Source: a virus. Taken from it: DNA of 64,000 nucleotides. Below the pieces are notes generated by a model. That model had not been told where the DNA came from. It saw only the letters and a list, made by a program, of their open reading frames with translations, and made no database searches. The position numbers and the translations under genes were made by a program. Below are positions 44,898 through 53,571 of the stretch, in pieces. Each line of letters opens with the position of its first letter. Within the stretch, counting starts at the first letter, position 1. The stretch is from positions 1 to 64,000 of the IMG/VR virus record IMGVR_UViG_3300035670_000150; one strand, written 5' to 3'.

Positions 44898-45752
44898 TTA
44901 TTCTCCAAACTCAATCTTTTTGGTGAACTCTTCAGAGGTAGCCACTAGGTCTTCCTCTTCATAAACTGAATCTTCGTATACTGGGAAAACCCCATCGTAT
45001 AAGAAGTATTGGTGGATTAACCGAGTAATCAAACGATACCCAATAACGTTGTTTTTGAACTGTTTTTCCAATTCAATAGCAATGGCATCTTGGATTTGGT
45101 TTTTCTGCTCGGGTTCAGTGATGTTGTTCACAAAGAAGTATTGAGCCAATAATGGGTCAGCTTTCATTGCTTTAATCAAATCCGCGCAATCAATATCAGG
45201 GATGGGCACATGGATATTCACCCGTCCGAGTAGTTCAGGGAACATCCCCATTTTCAACAGTTTCTCGGGGGATAGCTGTTCCTCGCCTAGGAAAGCACCC
45301 GCAAAAACAAAAAGGATGTTCCGTGTGCTTACTTCCATATAATGGCCGTAATCACCAATTAACTGGGCAATACCTGAAGAGATGATATGCAAGATTTCAG
45401 ATTGAACTCCTGAACGCTCATCCCCTGTACCGCCATTAACCCCGTTGAACAGCTTGTCAAATTCGTCCAGTAGGACAATAGCAGGCTTATTCTGTAAACG
45501 CTTAAGCCCTTCCAGACTCTTAGATAATGAGTTACCTGAGATGCCTTCACGGGTAAGTTGGGCTGCGTTGATGTTCACAAAAGCAATGGCATGTTTCTTA
45601 GCCAGCTCTTCTAAAATGAATGATTTACCCACGCCACTTTTTCCTGATAATAGAAAGTGTGGGCGGATGTTACCTTGGGATTTTAGGTAGTTAGAAAGAA
45701 TGCGGTTAATAACTTGGATAGCACTCTTTTGAGAAGCAATTGAACTAGCCAT
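44898..45752 (-). CDS. ClpX-like AAA+ ATPase
   Basis: 284 residues: a single AAA+ domain. Walker A SGKSGVGKS (36-44), Walker B IVLLDEFDK (92-100), sensor NILFVFAGAF and MFPELLGRVNI, the last matching the ClpX/HslU sensor-arginine region. It lacks the ClpX N-terminal zinc domain and no IGF loop for ClpP binding is seen, so it probably unfolds or remodels without a protease, or acts with a phage partner. A terminator and a folded element precede it. Confidence 0.8.
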   Translation of the reverse strand: MASSIASQKSAIQVINRILSNYLKSQGNIRPHFLLSGKSGVGKSFILEELAKKHAIAFVNINAAQLTREGISGNSLSKSLEGLKRLQNKPAIVLLDEFDKLFNGVNGGTGDERSGVQSEILHIISSGIAQLIGDYGHYMEVSTRNILFVFAGAFLGEEQLSPEKLLKMGMFPELLGRVNIHVPIPDIDCADLIKAMKADPLLAQYFFVNNITEPEQKNQIQDAIAIELEKQFKNNVIGYRLITRLIHQYFLYDGVFPVYEDSVYEEEDLVATSEEFTKKIEFGE

Positions 45753-45781
45753 ACTGGAATTACTCCGATAATTAGAAAATG

Positions 45782-45807
45782 AAAAACCCCTAGGTTTCCT
45801 AGGGGTT
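45782..45807 (-). terminator. Terminator upstream of the ClpX-like gene
   Basis: A perfect 10-bp stem AACCCCTAGG / CCTAGGGGTT with loop AAA, followed on the minus strand by TTTCATTTTC. It ends the transcript carrying the rIIAB cluster, with the ClpX-like gene restarting about 30 bases later. Confidence 0.85.
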
Positions 45808-45836
45808 AGTGGGTTTGGTTAATAGGTCAGTGAGTA

Positions 45837-45893
45837 CTGTCTAGCCCCTATGTCACCTTGCTGACTACCCTTGCCAGTCGCATTGCTAGACAG
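45837..45893 (-). ncRNA. Unexplained folded RNA element
   Basis: 57 bases closed by a perfect 9-bp pair CTGTCTAGC / GCTAGACAG. Inside, TGCGACT pairs with AGTCAGCA, with one bulged base. It lies between the stop of the gene at 45897 and the terminator at 45782. Too short and lacking a T-loop for a tRNA. It may be a 3'-end structure or processing site. Confidence 0.45.
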
Positions 45894-45896
45894 CAG

Positions 45897-46247
45897 CTAA
45901 AACTTGTACACCCCATAGGGTAACATTGTTCTGACCTGATTAGGGTCTTTCCGATGTTTATCCACTATGGTTGGCGTACTAGGGGAATCATGATAACCCC
46001 CTACAAAAGTACTTTGCAAGAAGGGGTACATGAATATAGGCAATATCCACAGCCCTGATTGAATTTCATCACAGCCAAGAGAAGCTAACTCATCTTTACT
46101 TAACAAGTTAGGGTCAATGTACTTGAAGTTCTGCTCTTTAATAGCGAACTCCGCCATTTCATCAAAGGCTTCAGGACATTGAGCTAACAGGCTATTAGCT
46201 ATAAAGCTCAGGAAAGAGGTTAACCGTATGAATTCTTCGCTTTCCAT
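45897..46247 (-). CDS. Unknown protein (116 aa)
   Basis: Not recognised. N-terminal helical (FIRLTSFLSFIANSLLAQ, could be a hydrophobic helix), C-terminal loop-rich with DSPSTPTIVDKHRKDPNQ and the closing MLPYGVYKF. GGGGCAGGTGT precedes the ATG. Last gene of the rIIAB transcript: the folded element and terminator follow immediately. Confidence 0.65.
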   Translation of the reverse strand: MESEEFIRLTSFLSFIANSLLAQCPEAFDEMAEFAIKEQNFKYIDPNLLSKDELASLGCDEIQSGLWILPIFMYPFLQSTFVGGYHDSPSTPTIVDKHRKDPNQVRTMLPYGVYKF

Positions 46248-46267
46248 ACACCTGCCCCTTACAGTTA

Positions 46268-46474
46268 TCAGTCTTGGGATACAGGCTGATAATCATGGAC
46301 TAAGGGGGTATCAGGCTCGCCATAGGTGGGGGATAAGCTATGGAGATAAGTACCGTCCCCATTAACACACACCACACGACGACCATTTTCTAAAGCGTAC
46401 ACTGGTCTGTCAAAATCGTCAGTATACATATACTTAGCTATTTGGCCGTTGTTTAGCTTAAGGTTTCTGGACAT
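46268..46474 (-). CDS. Unknown small beta-rich protein (68 aa)
   Basis: Starts MSRNLKLNNGQIAKYMY, followed by short strands (PVYALENGRRVVCVNGDGTY) suggesting an SH3-like or similar barrel. A strong AAGGAGGGCGT site sets the start. It overlaps the zinc-site gene upstream by 22 bases. No motif; role unknown. Confidence 0.68.
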   Translation of the reverse strand: MSRNLKLNNGQIAKYMYTDDFDRPVYALENGRRVVCVNGDGTYLHSLSPTYGEPDTPLVHDYQPVSQD

Positions 46475-47013
46475 ACGCCCTCCTTATTTACGGGTTCGTT
46501 AGAAGCATCTTTCAGTGCTTCTTTGGCCTCATCCAAAGTGACACTGAAAGCATGGTCAGTACAATGTTTGACTACAGCTAGCATAGGCCAGCGTAGGAAG
46601 TCCGCATGAACATCTTCAGGAGTAACCCCTAAAGTTGTTTGTGCAGTTTTACGCAAGGCGACTACGGTAAGTGGATTGGTAATCAAAGAGTTTTTGCCGC
46701 ATTCTTCGCAGCTTAGACACATGGTAGTTAGTGTGTCTTCTGCCTGTTCTTGCTCAGTGAGAGACTCAATAGCACAAGTACATTGCTCACATACGCTGAT
46801 AGGCAGGTCTTTGGTTATTTCCATGTGAGACATCACTTCACGGCCTACATGGCTCAATTTATGAGTAAGCAACTCTAAATCGGCTTTAACAATAACATGC
46901 ACATCCCCAAGGGAGTCTGATACTTGCATAGCACCTTTTGCAGTTACGTTTTCTGGGAGTGACCCAAAGGGTGTACCGCAGACGCTGCAACGTAGTTTGA
47001 TTGACTTTTGCAT
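46453..47013 (-). CDS. Zinc-binding cysteine-rich protein (186 aa)
   Basis: Has cysteine pairs CSVC (about 9-12), CEQC (about 95-98) and CLSCEEC (about 114-120), a plausible two-site zinc binder. Between them is a soluble helical stretch. GAGGAGTAAGA precedes the ATG. Not assigned to a named family; zinc-ribbon proteins of this kind often bind nucleic acid or RNA polymerase, which is inference here. Confidence 0.72.
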   Translation of the reverse strand: MQKSIKLRCSVCGTPFGSLPENVTAKGAMQVSDSLGDVHVIVKADLELLTHKLSHVGREVMSHMEITKDLPISVCEQCTCAIESLTEQEQAEDTLTTMCLSCEECGKNSLITNPLTVVALRKTAQTTLGVTPEDVHADFLRWPMLAVVKHCTDHAFSVTLDEAKEALKDASNEPVNKEGVCPETLS

Positions 47014-47015
47014 TC

Positions 47016-47279
47016 TTACTCCTCAGTAAGCAATAGATTGTGGTAAATTTGAGAAGCCAGTACTAGCAAAGTCTCGTTGCTAATTACGGCATATCTCATA
47101 TGGGCTTGCCAGAAAGAGAAGTCTATTCCTGTTTTAAGTCCTATGAAAGTGCCATTCTGTCCCCATGTGAAGTAAGTTTCCCAATCGACAGGAACCGAAG
47201 AAAAAAGGCTTATCAGTACGGTGTACAAATGATTTTTAGTCATAAAAAGTAAGCCCCCCATTACTGAGGGGCATCCCAT
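47016..47279 (-). CDS. Unknown protein downstream of rIIB-like gene (87 aa, start uncertain)
   Basis: The first ATG (47279) forms TAATG with the rIIB-like stop, allowing coupling, but the 12 codons after it encode a terminator-like hairpin. The internal ATG at 47243 (MTKNHLYTVLISLF) follows the hairpin with GGGGGG about 10 bases upstream and would give 75 residues. The protein has Trp- and Phe-rich segments and a predicted helix SNETLLVLASQIYHNLLL. No family known. Confidence 0.6.
   Translation of the reverse strand: MGCPSVMGGLLFMTKNHLYTVLISLFSSVPVDWETYFTWGQNGTFIGLKTGIDFSFWQAHMRYAVISNETLLVLASQIYHNLLLTEE
47243..47272 (-). terminator. Hairpin with T-run overlapping a gene start
   Basis: GCCCC / GGGGGC stem with an 8-base loop, followed on the minus strand by TTACTTTTT and directly by an ATG. 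It probably attenuates the rIIAB transcript. Confidence 0.6.
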
Positions 47280-48928
47280 TATTTCTTAGTTGCAGCGGTG
47301 ATTACTTTAACGAAATCGCCAGAAACTCCTAAGAATTCAAAGGACTTCTTAGTGCGTTTTTTAATTTCCATAATACGAACGCTGGAGGCTAGGGGAAGGT
47401 TAGAGGGCGTATGTCCTGCAAGCAACGCTTTCACCTCATCTCGGCTACTTGGTTTACTTGCCTTGGCATCCTTTTTGGCTGCATCTTCAACAGTTTCCAC
47501 CTTCAGGCTCGGAGCTTTTTCCACTTCGTTAATGCCACGAGAAGCAGCTTCCAGTTCGACATTCTGCTTAACTTCGGGAGGTAATGAAGTTGGCTTATCC
47601 ACTGGTTGCTCAGTGGGGGTTGTTACCGCAGCATTTTTAAGTTTAAGGTCTATTGGGGCATAAGTGGTATTGCTACCGTTATGCCCGCCAATAGTTACCT
47701 TGTACGCTGCTTTAGGGTAAAGCCCTTTAATTGCCTTGTTTAGCATCAATGCTAAAGAGTCAGGCATTGTTGTAGACGGTGTTCGTGATAGCACATATTT
47801 TGCTGATTCATCATCGAGCACATCCAACAAACGATAGCGGTAAGTACGCACTTTACTTACGTTACGTTCAGGCACCGCTAGAATGTCTTCAGGGCTAAGT
47901 AAGCCCAATAGAACATTACTGCCATGGAAGGTAGATAGGTAAGTGCGGGTGCATACATGGAGGCCATTGGAACAGTCTTTTTTCCTGTCCAAGTCCACCA
48001 GCTTTTTATCCACCACGACTTCACAGCCTGCCCACTGTTTCACATTGCCTGAATGGCAATCTTTAAACACTTGTTCAGGTAGAGTGATACCATCTATCTT
48101 GGTGTTACTAGGGCACTTGTTTACCCGTTTGTAAATAATGATGTCACCATCATTGGTTAAGGGTAAATCTGCTTTTTCAACAAAGGCCAGCACATCTTGC
48201 ACTGAATGGTTCGGTTTAGTCGTCATAGCCGCTAAACGCTGCATGAGCCTATCTACCCCCTTGGTATTATGTGTTTTAACACCATGAGCTATTTGAGAGG
48301 CTAAGGCATCAGCATTTGGAATGATAGCTACCCCTTTTTCGGTTTCCACAACAGCAATGACAGTGGTGTTAGCTTCTTCCCGCACTTTGGTTTTTTCGTC
48401 CCACGCATCATCATCCATATGGATAGATTTAGGTGTGTCTAAGTGAACCACTTCAGAAGCTTCTGAGAGGAGTTCTGAGACTTCTTCAGCAGATGCCAAG
48501 GCATTCACATTAGGGACAGTTTGAGTGCCCTCAGAGGCTTTTGCAGCAGCGTTAATAGGGGCTTGCCTAATATCCCCTATGAATTCCTCTTTGAGTTCTA
48601 CAGGGGCATCATCAGAGGATTTCTTACCAAATAGAGAAGCCAAGGCTTTTTTGGTAACTGAAAAGAATCGAGCTACGCCTGATTTCTTCTCGTATTCCTC
48701 TATAGAGACACCCTTGCTTTCCACTTGGGCATTACGGTTGAGGTTGAAGTACACCTCACCCTTTACCCGCAGCTCTGGAAAGACTTCTTCCGCGAGCACG
48801 GGAATCATAGGGTCGCCTTGAACATAAATGTAGGCATTACCTTCACTATCATAGATAGTTACATTTTGGGCAGTGACCAGAGCTGCAACGACTTTAATCA
48901 GCCGTGGCTGATTCTTTTGGTTGTCCAT
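47279..48928 (-). CDS. rIIB-like protein (549 aa)
   Basis: The centre (about 225-390) carries rIIB features: FVEKADLPLTNDGDIIIYKR, then DLDRKKDCSNGLHVCTRTY and LSPEDILAVP with VSKVRTYRYRLL. The N-terminal 200 residues and the basic C-terminal tail are additions compared with T4 rIIB (312 residues). rII proteins act against host exclusion systems and at the membrane in T4; the exact role in N4-like phages is unsettled. GAGGAAACAAC precedes the ATG, which overlaps the rIIA-like gene by 35 bases. Confidence 0.82.
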   Translation of the reverse strand: MDNQKNQPRLIKVVAALVTAQNVTIYDSEGNAYIYVQGDPMIPVLAEEVFPELRVKGEVYFNLNRNAQVESKGVSIEEYEKKSGVARFFSVTKKALASLFGKKSSDDAPVELKEEFIGDIRQAPINAAAKASEGTQTVPNVNALASAEEVSELLSEASEVVHLDTPKSIHMDDDAWDEKTKVREEANTTVIAVVETEKGVAIIPNADALASQIAHGVKTHNTKGVDRLMQRLAAMTTKPNHSVQDVLAFVEKADLPLTNDGDIIIYKRVNKCPSNTKIDGITLPEQVFKDCHSGNVKQWAGCEVVVDKKLVDLDRKKDCSNGLHVCTRTYLSTFHGSNVLLGLLSPEDILAVPERNVSKVRTYRYRLLDVLDDESAKYVLSRTPSTTMPDSLALMLNKAIKGLYPKAAYKVTIGGHNGSNTTYAPIDLKLKNAAVTTPTEQPVDKPTSLPPEVKQNVELEAASRGINEVEKAPSLKVETVEDAAKKDAKASKPSSRDEVKALLAGHTPSNLPLASSVRIMEIKKRTKKSFEFLGVSGDFVKVITAATKK

Positions 48929-51731
48929 GTTGTTTCCTCAAGTTATCTAGCAGTAGTTTAATGACAGGAACCAAGGTTTCGTCATCAGGTTCATTATTTT
49001 GGGCAAACGTTTTCATCATAGAGTAGTTGATATAATTAGGCAGCACTGAATTTTCAAGCAATGCTGCTAATTCTAATACCCTTTTAGAATACGTCATCTT
49101 TTTGGTTATATCATTAATGATATTCTGTACCCGCTTCATTTCTTCAGGGTACTCATTTACCAGAGGTTTTAATGAAGGGATAATATCTTTTAACAATAGC
49201 AAGAATTTACATTCTTCCGAATTTTCATCGAGGATTGCAAAATTCTTAAGTTTAACTAACGAATGTGCTTTTTCAGTTAGCAACAGAGTAATGAATAAAT
49301 CATCCCTACTGGTGCAACTTCTAAATAAATCAAATTTATCGTATCTCACTTTAATTTTGCCATACTTGGTATCCACTTCTGTATTACTTACAAAGAATAC
49401 CGAAGAAAGAGAGCTACAATAGTGACTTAAATAAAGAGCATCAGCTAAGTTGTTAGGTAACTTAACACGCTTATAAAGCTCTTCAATCGCATCAACTATC
49501 CACGATACAACATGGTTGTTTTGCCCTTTTGGCAAAGTGTTGGCTTTTAGCCATTTACGATATTCCACTGCCCGCTTTGTGATATATACACTACTTTTCG
49601 TTAATTTCTGTAAAGCAGAAATAGTTTTGTATAAATCAATAGAAGGGGATTTTGTATCACCTAAGATTTTCATCTCAGGGCTTAACAATCCACTCTTATT
49701 TAACAGAAGCAATAGAGAAGGGGTTTCCATAGGGGCTGCTGTAGATGCAGGCATTTCAACCATCACCACTGAATCGTTGGCTGTCTTTGAAAGATGCAGT
49801 GGGGCAACCGCAACAGTTTTTACTTTGTTGGCTTTATTCAGAGCTAAAGTAGCTTTACGCTTATTCACAATCTCGTCATGAGCTTGCTGTTCTGCTTTGC
49901 TCTTAATGAACAAATCAACTACTTCGTATCCTTCAGCTTCTAATTCTGCAATTAAAGCTTTACGAACCGCTTCTTTTTTATCCCCTTTGATAACCAAAGG
50001 GGTAACAGTGTCCACCTTATGTTTGAATTTTCCAAACATGATTCTGTCACGAATTCTGCGGAAAGTAGTATTCAGTACATCAGTTATGATTACCACTTTA
50101 TTCATTAAGGGTGTCACTTTTTGCAATGGTACTTTATATTCCCCCAATCTTTGAACATTTTTCAAGGTCAAGGGAATAACATGCATTGAACTATCTATAT
50201 TGTGTTCAAGGTAATTAGCAGCAGTTAGATTCAATAAATACGCAGAACTATCAGGGTAATGTTTGAATTGGATGTCTCTTGCTTTGCCATAAGACAATTC
50301 AAGCACATCTGAAAAGTCCACATTGATTATATCATTTTTAGGAACTTCGCTTAATTCAATTCCCAACTGTTTCATTACTGCATCTAAAAGGTTTAAATCA
50401 CAATAAGCCCCTTTAGGTAATTTTTGATTAAATATCGTAGTGGGGTTAATAAAGCTCTTTAAATTTTGTAATTGGAACAATTTACAGAAGGCTAATTTTT
50501 CATAGCTATCCACCCTTTTATACGCCAAGATACGGTGAACAACATCTAAAGTAGTTTCTTTTAATTTAGAATCAGCTATATTAAAAAGTTTCTGCGCCAT
50601 TACGGTTAATGGCATGTCTTTAGGCAATGGAGAAATATCTATACTATAGCGGTCATGGCGTCCTTCTTTTTTCCTTCTGCCAATAATTGCATCAGTTTCA
50701 TCAATCACTTTTTCTATGTGCTTTGGCAGCAGTGTCCATAAAGGCTCTTCTGCTTTTTTCACCCCTTCGATAAAGGTGTTAAGTAATTTAGTGAGTTCTT
50801 TGATGTTTTCAGAAGTTACGGACAGTGATTCACGGCTAGGGTGTACTACCAGTGAATCAGGGGCAGCTTGAATAATAAGGCATCCATAATCATAACAGTC
50901 GTCTTTGACTACGGAGAGCAGGCTGACAACTTCTTTATAAGCAGTGATGTAATCCATATTTTCCACGCCTTCTAGGTCGGGGAAACGGTATACGATGTTA
51001 GCGTAACGCACGTTAAGGCTATTGCCTACTGTAGGCAGTTGGATAGCATCACTTGGCATTAGAACAGTGAAAGCATTGGCTTCTCTGCTCAGATTAATAC
51101 CACGGATTTCATTATCAGGAGCGCCCTTAAAGGTTATCACTGCTGGAATATCCCCGCTGTATACTACGTTACGAGCATACTTAACGATGGTGCTAGCATC
51201 ATGAGGTTTAAGCGGGATATTGACAGTAAGCCCTGTTTCAGTGGTTGGGGCTTCCATGATTTTTACAATGGCTGGCCTGCCTTGGGTAAGCTTAGAGGCT
51301 TTGACTATCTGATAGATTGTCTTGGTGCCATTACAGCAAGAGATAACTTCGAATGCATCGGTATAGCCATGGGGTGATTTGCATCCTAGCCCTAGGCCGC
51401 CTGTACTTCGAGAATCCCCTGATTTGGTTCCTTCCCCAATGGTGCCATAAATTTTGCCCATTAGTGAGTGAGGAATACCTAAACCAAAGTCTTTGATGGT
51501 GAACATGGTATCGGTGATGTCAATTTGGATAGGGGTATCAATACCCTTTTCAATATGGGCATCCCAACCGTTTGTGATAGTTTCCCTTACCATAGCCAAA
51601 GAGTGGTATTGATATAAGCTCTTTTGGAATATGGCAATGAATTCAGGCGAGTTAGCCAGAGTCATTTCTGATACTTCTTGATAGCCTACTACAGCCGCTG
51701 AGTTTTCTTTGGTGGTACTGGTTACTTTCAT
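48894..51731 (-). CDS. rIIA-like GHKL ATPase (945 aa)
   Basis: N-terminal ATPase of the GHKL type: ETITNGWDAHI (Glu50, Asn54, Asp57, N box) and IKDFGLGIP (Asp81, Gly83, Gly85, G1 box), then STGGLGLGCKSP for the ATP lid. The rest is long, helical and unassigned, with a Lys-rich stretch near 640. Longer than T4 rIIA (725). Works with the overlapping rIIB-like gene, by family precedent. AGAGAAATAATC precedes the ATG. Confidence 0.85.
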   Translation of the reverse strand: MKVTSTTKENSAAVVGYQEVSEMTLANSPEFIAIFQKSLYQYHSLAMVRETITNGWDAHIEKGIDTPIQIDITDTMFTIKDFGLGIPHSLMGKIYGTIGEGTKSGDSRSTGGLGLGCKSPHGYTDAFEVISCCNGTKTIYQIVKASKLTQGRPAIVKIMEAPTTETGLTVNIPLKPHDASTIVKYARNVVYSGDIPAVITFKGAPDNEIRGINLSREANAFTVLMPSDAIQLPTVGNSLNVRYANIVYRFPDLEGVENMDYITAYKEVVSLLSVVKDDCYDYGCLIIQAAPDSLVVHPSRESLSVTSENIKELTKLLNTFIEGVKKAEEPLWTLLPKHIEKVIDETDAIIGRRKKEGRHDRYSIDISPLPKDMPLTVMAQKLFNIADSKLKETTLDVVHRILAYKRVDSYEKLAFCKLFQLQNLKSFINPTTIFNQKLPKGAYCDLNLLDAVMKQLGIELSEVPKNDIINVDFSDVLELSYGKARDIQFKHYPDSSAYLLNLTAANYLEHNIDSSMHVIPLTLKNVQRLGEYKVPLQKVTPLMNKVVIITDVLNTTFRRIRDRIMFGKFKHKVDTVTPLVIKGDKKEAVRKALIAELEAEGYEVVDLFIKSKAEQQAHDEIVNKRKATLALNKANKVKTVAVAPLHLSKTANDSVVMVEMPASTAAPMETPSLLLLLNKSGLLSPEMKILGDTKSPSIDLYKTISALQKLTKSSVYITKRAVEYRKWLKANTLPKGQNNHVVSWIVDAIEELYKRVKLPNNLADALYLSHYCSSLSSVFFVSNTEVDTKYGKIKVRYDKFDLFRSCTSRDDLFITLLLTEKAHSLVKLKNFAILDENSEECKFLLLLKDIIPSLKPLVNEYPEEMKRVQNIINDITKKMTYSKRVLELAALLENSVLPNYINYSMMKTFAQNNEPDDETLVPVIKLLLDNLRKQHGQPKESATAD

Positions 51732-51733
51732 GA

Positions 51734-52075
51734 TTATTTCTCTGAATTGGTTAAGCGAATATCTCTTCGCTTTTGGTTTTCTTTATGGGTTACAACTTCG
51801 AGGTGAGCAGGATTGCAGCAGTTCCTTATCCCACATAGGTGGTCAACTTGCCTACTACTAGGGATATACCCGTAATAGTGGGTAGCTACTACCTTATGCA
51901 CGGCTGAGGTAACGCCATCTATCGATATTCTGCCATAGCCGCCTCCTCTGCCTTTGCCAGAGGTTCCCCCTTGCCATATAAAGCAAGGACTGTTTTTCCC
52001 ATCAATAGAAAAACCTGTATCTATTTCAGATACCTTACTGAGGATGCGGTCTAGTATGTCAGTTCGTCTACACAT
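51734..52075 (-). CDS. HNH homing-type endonuclease
   Basis: 113 residues. Residues 58-98 form an HNH_3 zinc site: HKVVATH, QVDHLCGIRNCCNP, HLEVVTHKEN, with His60, Asp78-His79, Cys81, Asn85, Cys86-Cys87, His91 and His97. Free-standing genes of this type spread into intron-free phage loci. It lies 2 bases upstream of the rIIA-like gene, with its own AAGGGGGAATC site. No interrupted gene is next to it, so it is probably a mobile passenger. Confidence 0.85.
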   Translation of the reverse strand: MCRRTDILDRILSKVSEIDTGFSIDGKNSPCFIWQGGTSGKGRGGGYGRISIDGVTSAVHKVVATHYYGYIPSSRQVDHLCGIRNCCNPAHLEVVTHKENQKRRDIRLTNSEK

Positions 52076-52111
52076 GATTCCCCCTTTCAGTAAAGTGGTA
52101 ATTGCACCAAG

Positions 52112-52456
52112 TTAAAAGGGTACTTTGGAGTCACAGAACACACAGGGTTTGTTCAGTGCAGTTCCATGCACGCACATATCTTTATAGATAAGATGCGGAT
52201 AACGCTCACCTGTAGGGCTTTCAATAAGCACATCGGGCAAACTGTTGGCATAGGTAATGACTTCTGCATACATGGCAGTAATCAGAGCACGTTTATCTTG
52301 TTCTGTCAGGTTGAGGTCTACCCACCCCATGGTTGTTTCAAACATGTTTAGCAAAATGCTTACATGCTGTTCTTTAGGCACTTCGTTTTGAAGTCTGCCG
52401 AGTACTGCTAAGAAGTGTTCGAACACCTTCAAATCTTTAATTTCACTGTCTTTCAT
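52112..52456 (-). CDS. Unknown protein (114 aa)
   Basis: Start moved to the ATG with AAAGGCGTAACCGT upstream; the longer frame would use TTG. Helical N-terminus (FEHFLAVLGRLQNEVPKEQH) and a Cys pair at the C-terminus (CVHGTALNKPCVFCDSK) that could bind zinc. Not recognised. It ends 36 bases before the HNH gene and follows a terminator at 52490-52516, so it opens the transcript that carries HNH, rIIA and rIIB. Confidence 0.65.
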   Translation of the reverse strand: MKDSEIKDLKVFEHFLAVLGRLQNEVPKEQHVSILLNMFETTMGWVDLNLTEQDKRALITAMYAEVITYANSLPDVLIESPTGERYPHLIYKDMCVHGTALNKPCVFCDSKVPF

Positions 52457-52489
52457 ACGGTTACGCCTTTGATTAGAAACCAAAGAGAG

Positions 52490-52516
52490 AAAAACAAATG
52501 CCCCAATTAAGGGGCA
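52490..52516 (-). terminator. Terminator after the macro-domain gene
   Basis: TGCCCC / GGGGCA hairpin around TTAAT, followed on the minus strand by TTTGTTTTTCTC. It ends the dUTPase-to-macro-domain transcript. Confidence 0.82.
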
Positions 52517-52534
52517 AGATGTTTAGAGAGGGAG

Positions 52535-52996
52535 TTAGACTACGTAGACCAGCACGTTATCAGGGAGCTTTTCTACGTGCTCATCCAATTCCTCACGGGT
52601 TAGTCCGCCTAGTCCTATAGCAGGGTAGGGTAAGTGGAAAGTAAGATGAGGGTCTTTCGTGGCTATCGAAGCAAGGTCTTCAATAGCTTTGATGACCGTA
52701 GGCAAATCGCTCGGGTCTTTGTAGTGGTTTTTAGTGAACATGGCACCAATACCTGCTTCCACTTCCATTGGATGAGGATGGAATAGATTATGCACAGTTA
52801 AATCCTGCACTTTGGCTTTCAGTTTTCGGCCAAATAGTTTAGGAGTATCTGGCAAGGCCATAGCACATGCTAAAGCATTGCCCCCACCCATGATAAGCAC
52901 ACCAGAAGGATGGATAATACGATTAGCGGTAAACATGATAACATGTTGTTTTTCAGGCTTGGCACCATAGTTGATTAAGTCATTAATGTATTTCAT
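52535..52996 (-). CDS. Macro-domain protein (ADP-ribose binding)
   Basis: 153 residues. GVLIMGGGNALACAMAL (about 32-48) gives the glycine-rich ADP-ribose loop, followed by GAMFTKNHYKDPSDLPTV, a run common to phage macro proteins, and PYPAIGLGGL with EELDEHVEKLPDNV at the end. Macro domains bind or remove ADP-ribose. In a phage this may reverse host ADP-ribosylation or recycle NAD products, which is inference. GGGG precedes the ATG; it overlaps the next gene upstream by 14 bases. Confidence 0.68.
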   Translation of the reverse strand: MKYINDLINYGAKPEKQHVIMFTANRIIHPSGVLIMGGGNALACAMALPDTPKLFGRKLKAKVQDLTVHNLFHPHPMEVEAGIGAMFTKNHYKDPSDLPTVIKAIEDLASIATKDPHLTFHLPYPAIGLGGLTREELDEHVEKLPDNVLVYVV

Positions 52997-53552
52997 TGGA
53001 ACCCCGCAAGATTAAGTTAGTTAACGGCACCACATTGTTGGTATCAATACCATCCAATGCTTGAGAAGCTTTTAGGCGTGCTTGTTCAGCAGCGTGTGCA
53101 AGCATTTCAATACGGAAGGTGGTCAGATAATCCAAATGAGTGGCATCGAATAAACGTGGGATTTGGGATAGCCAGAACGCTTTTACTGCTTGTTTAGCAG
53201 CGTTATAGGCGGCTACTTGTTCATCGGTAAATGGAGTTGTGGCATGGTAACGCACGGGGTCTTTAGGTGTTCCACCTAAGTCCATAGCACCTAACGTCAA
53301 CGCTTCAGCTAAGAAATCACTAATTGTTTCATGGTTGCTGGGGATTTCGATATTTTCGAAATCGGGAATACCACTTAATAACAATGGGATGTTTTGAATT
53401 TTGAGGGAATTAACAGCGAAAGTAACAGCATTGAAGTCATCGAGGAATGACTCACTGATACCTGCTAGAACAGCTTCCACTGCGGTCAGTTTTTCAATGT
53501 ATGTCTCAGGCTTCTTTGACATCATCAGTTGAATAGAAACGGGTTTTTTCAT
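52983..53552 (-). CDS. Unknown protein (189 aa)
   Basis: Start set at the ATG with AAGAGGCAACCC directly upstream; an earlier in-frame ATG would run into the preceding gene and has no ribosome site. Helical, Ala- and Leu-rich, with a stretch TLGAMDLGGTPKDPVRYH and RIEMLAHAAEQARLKASQAL. No motif or membrane segment recognised. Part of the dUTPase-macro operon. Confidence 0.66.
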   Translation of the reverse strand: MKKPVSIQLMMSKKPETYIEKLTAVEAVLAGISESFLDDFNAVTFAVNSLKIQNIPLLLSGIPDFENIEIPSNHETISDFLAEALTLGAMDLGGTPKDPVRYHATTPFTDEQVAAYNAAKQAVKAFWLSQIPRLFDATHLDYLTTFRIEMLAHAAEQARLKASQALDGIDTNNVVPLTNLILRGSNEIH

Positions 53553-53571
53553 GGGTTGCCTCTTAGGTAGG

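Noticed and set aside
45837-45893. Possible tRNA gene
   Set aside because: The 9-bp closing pair suggested an acceptor stem, but the element is only 57 bases and has no T-arm, anticodon arm or CCA context.
51734-52075. Intron carrying the HNH gene
   Set aside because: Both neighbouring genes are complete and no split gene is found around it, so a free-standing endonuclease is the simpler reading.
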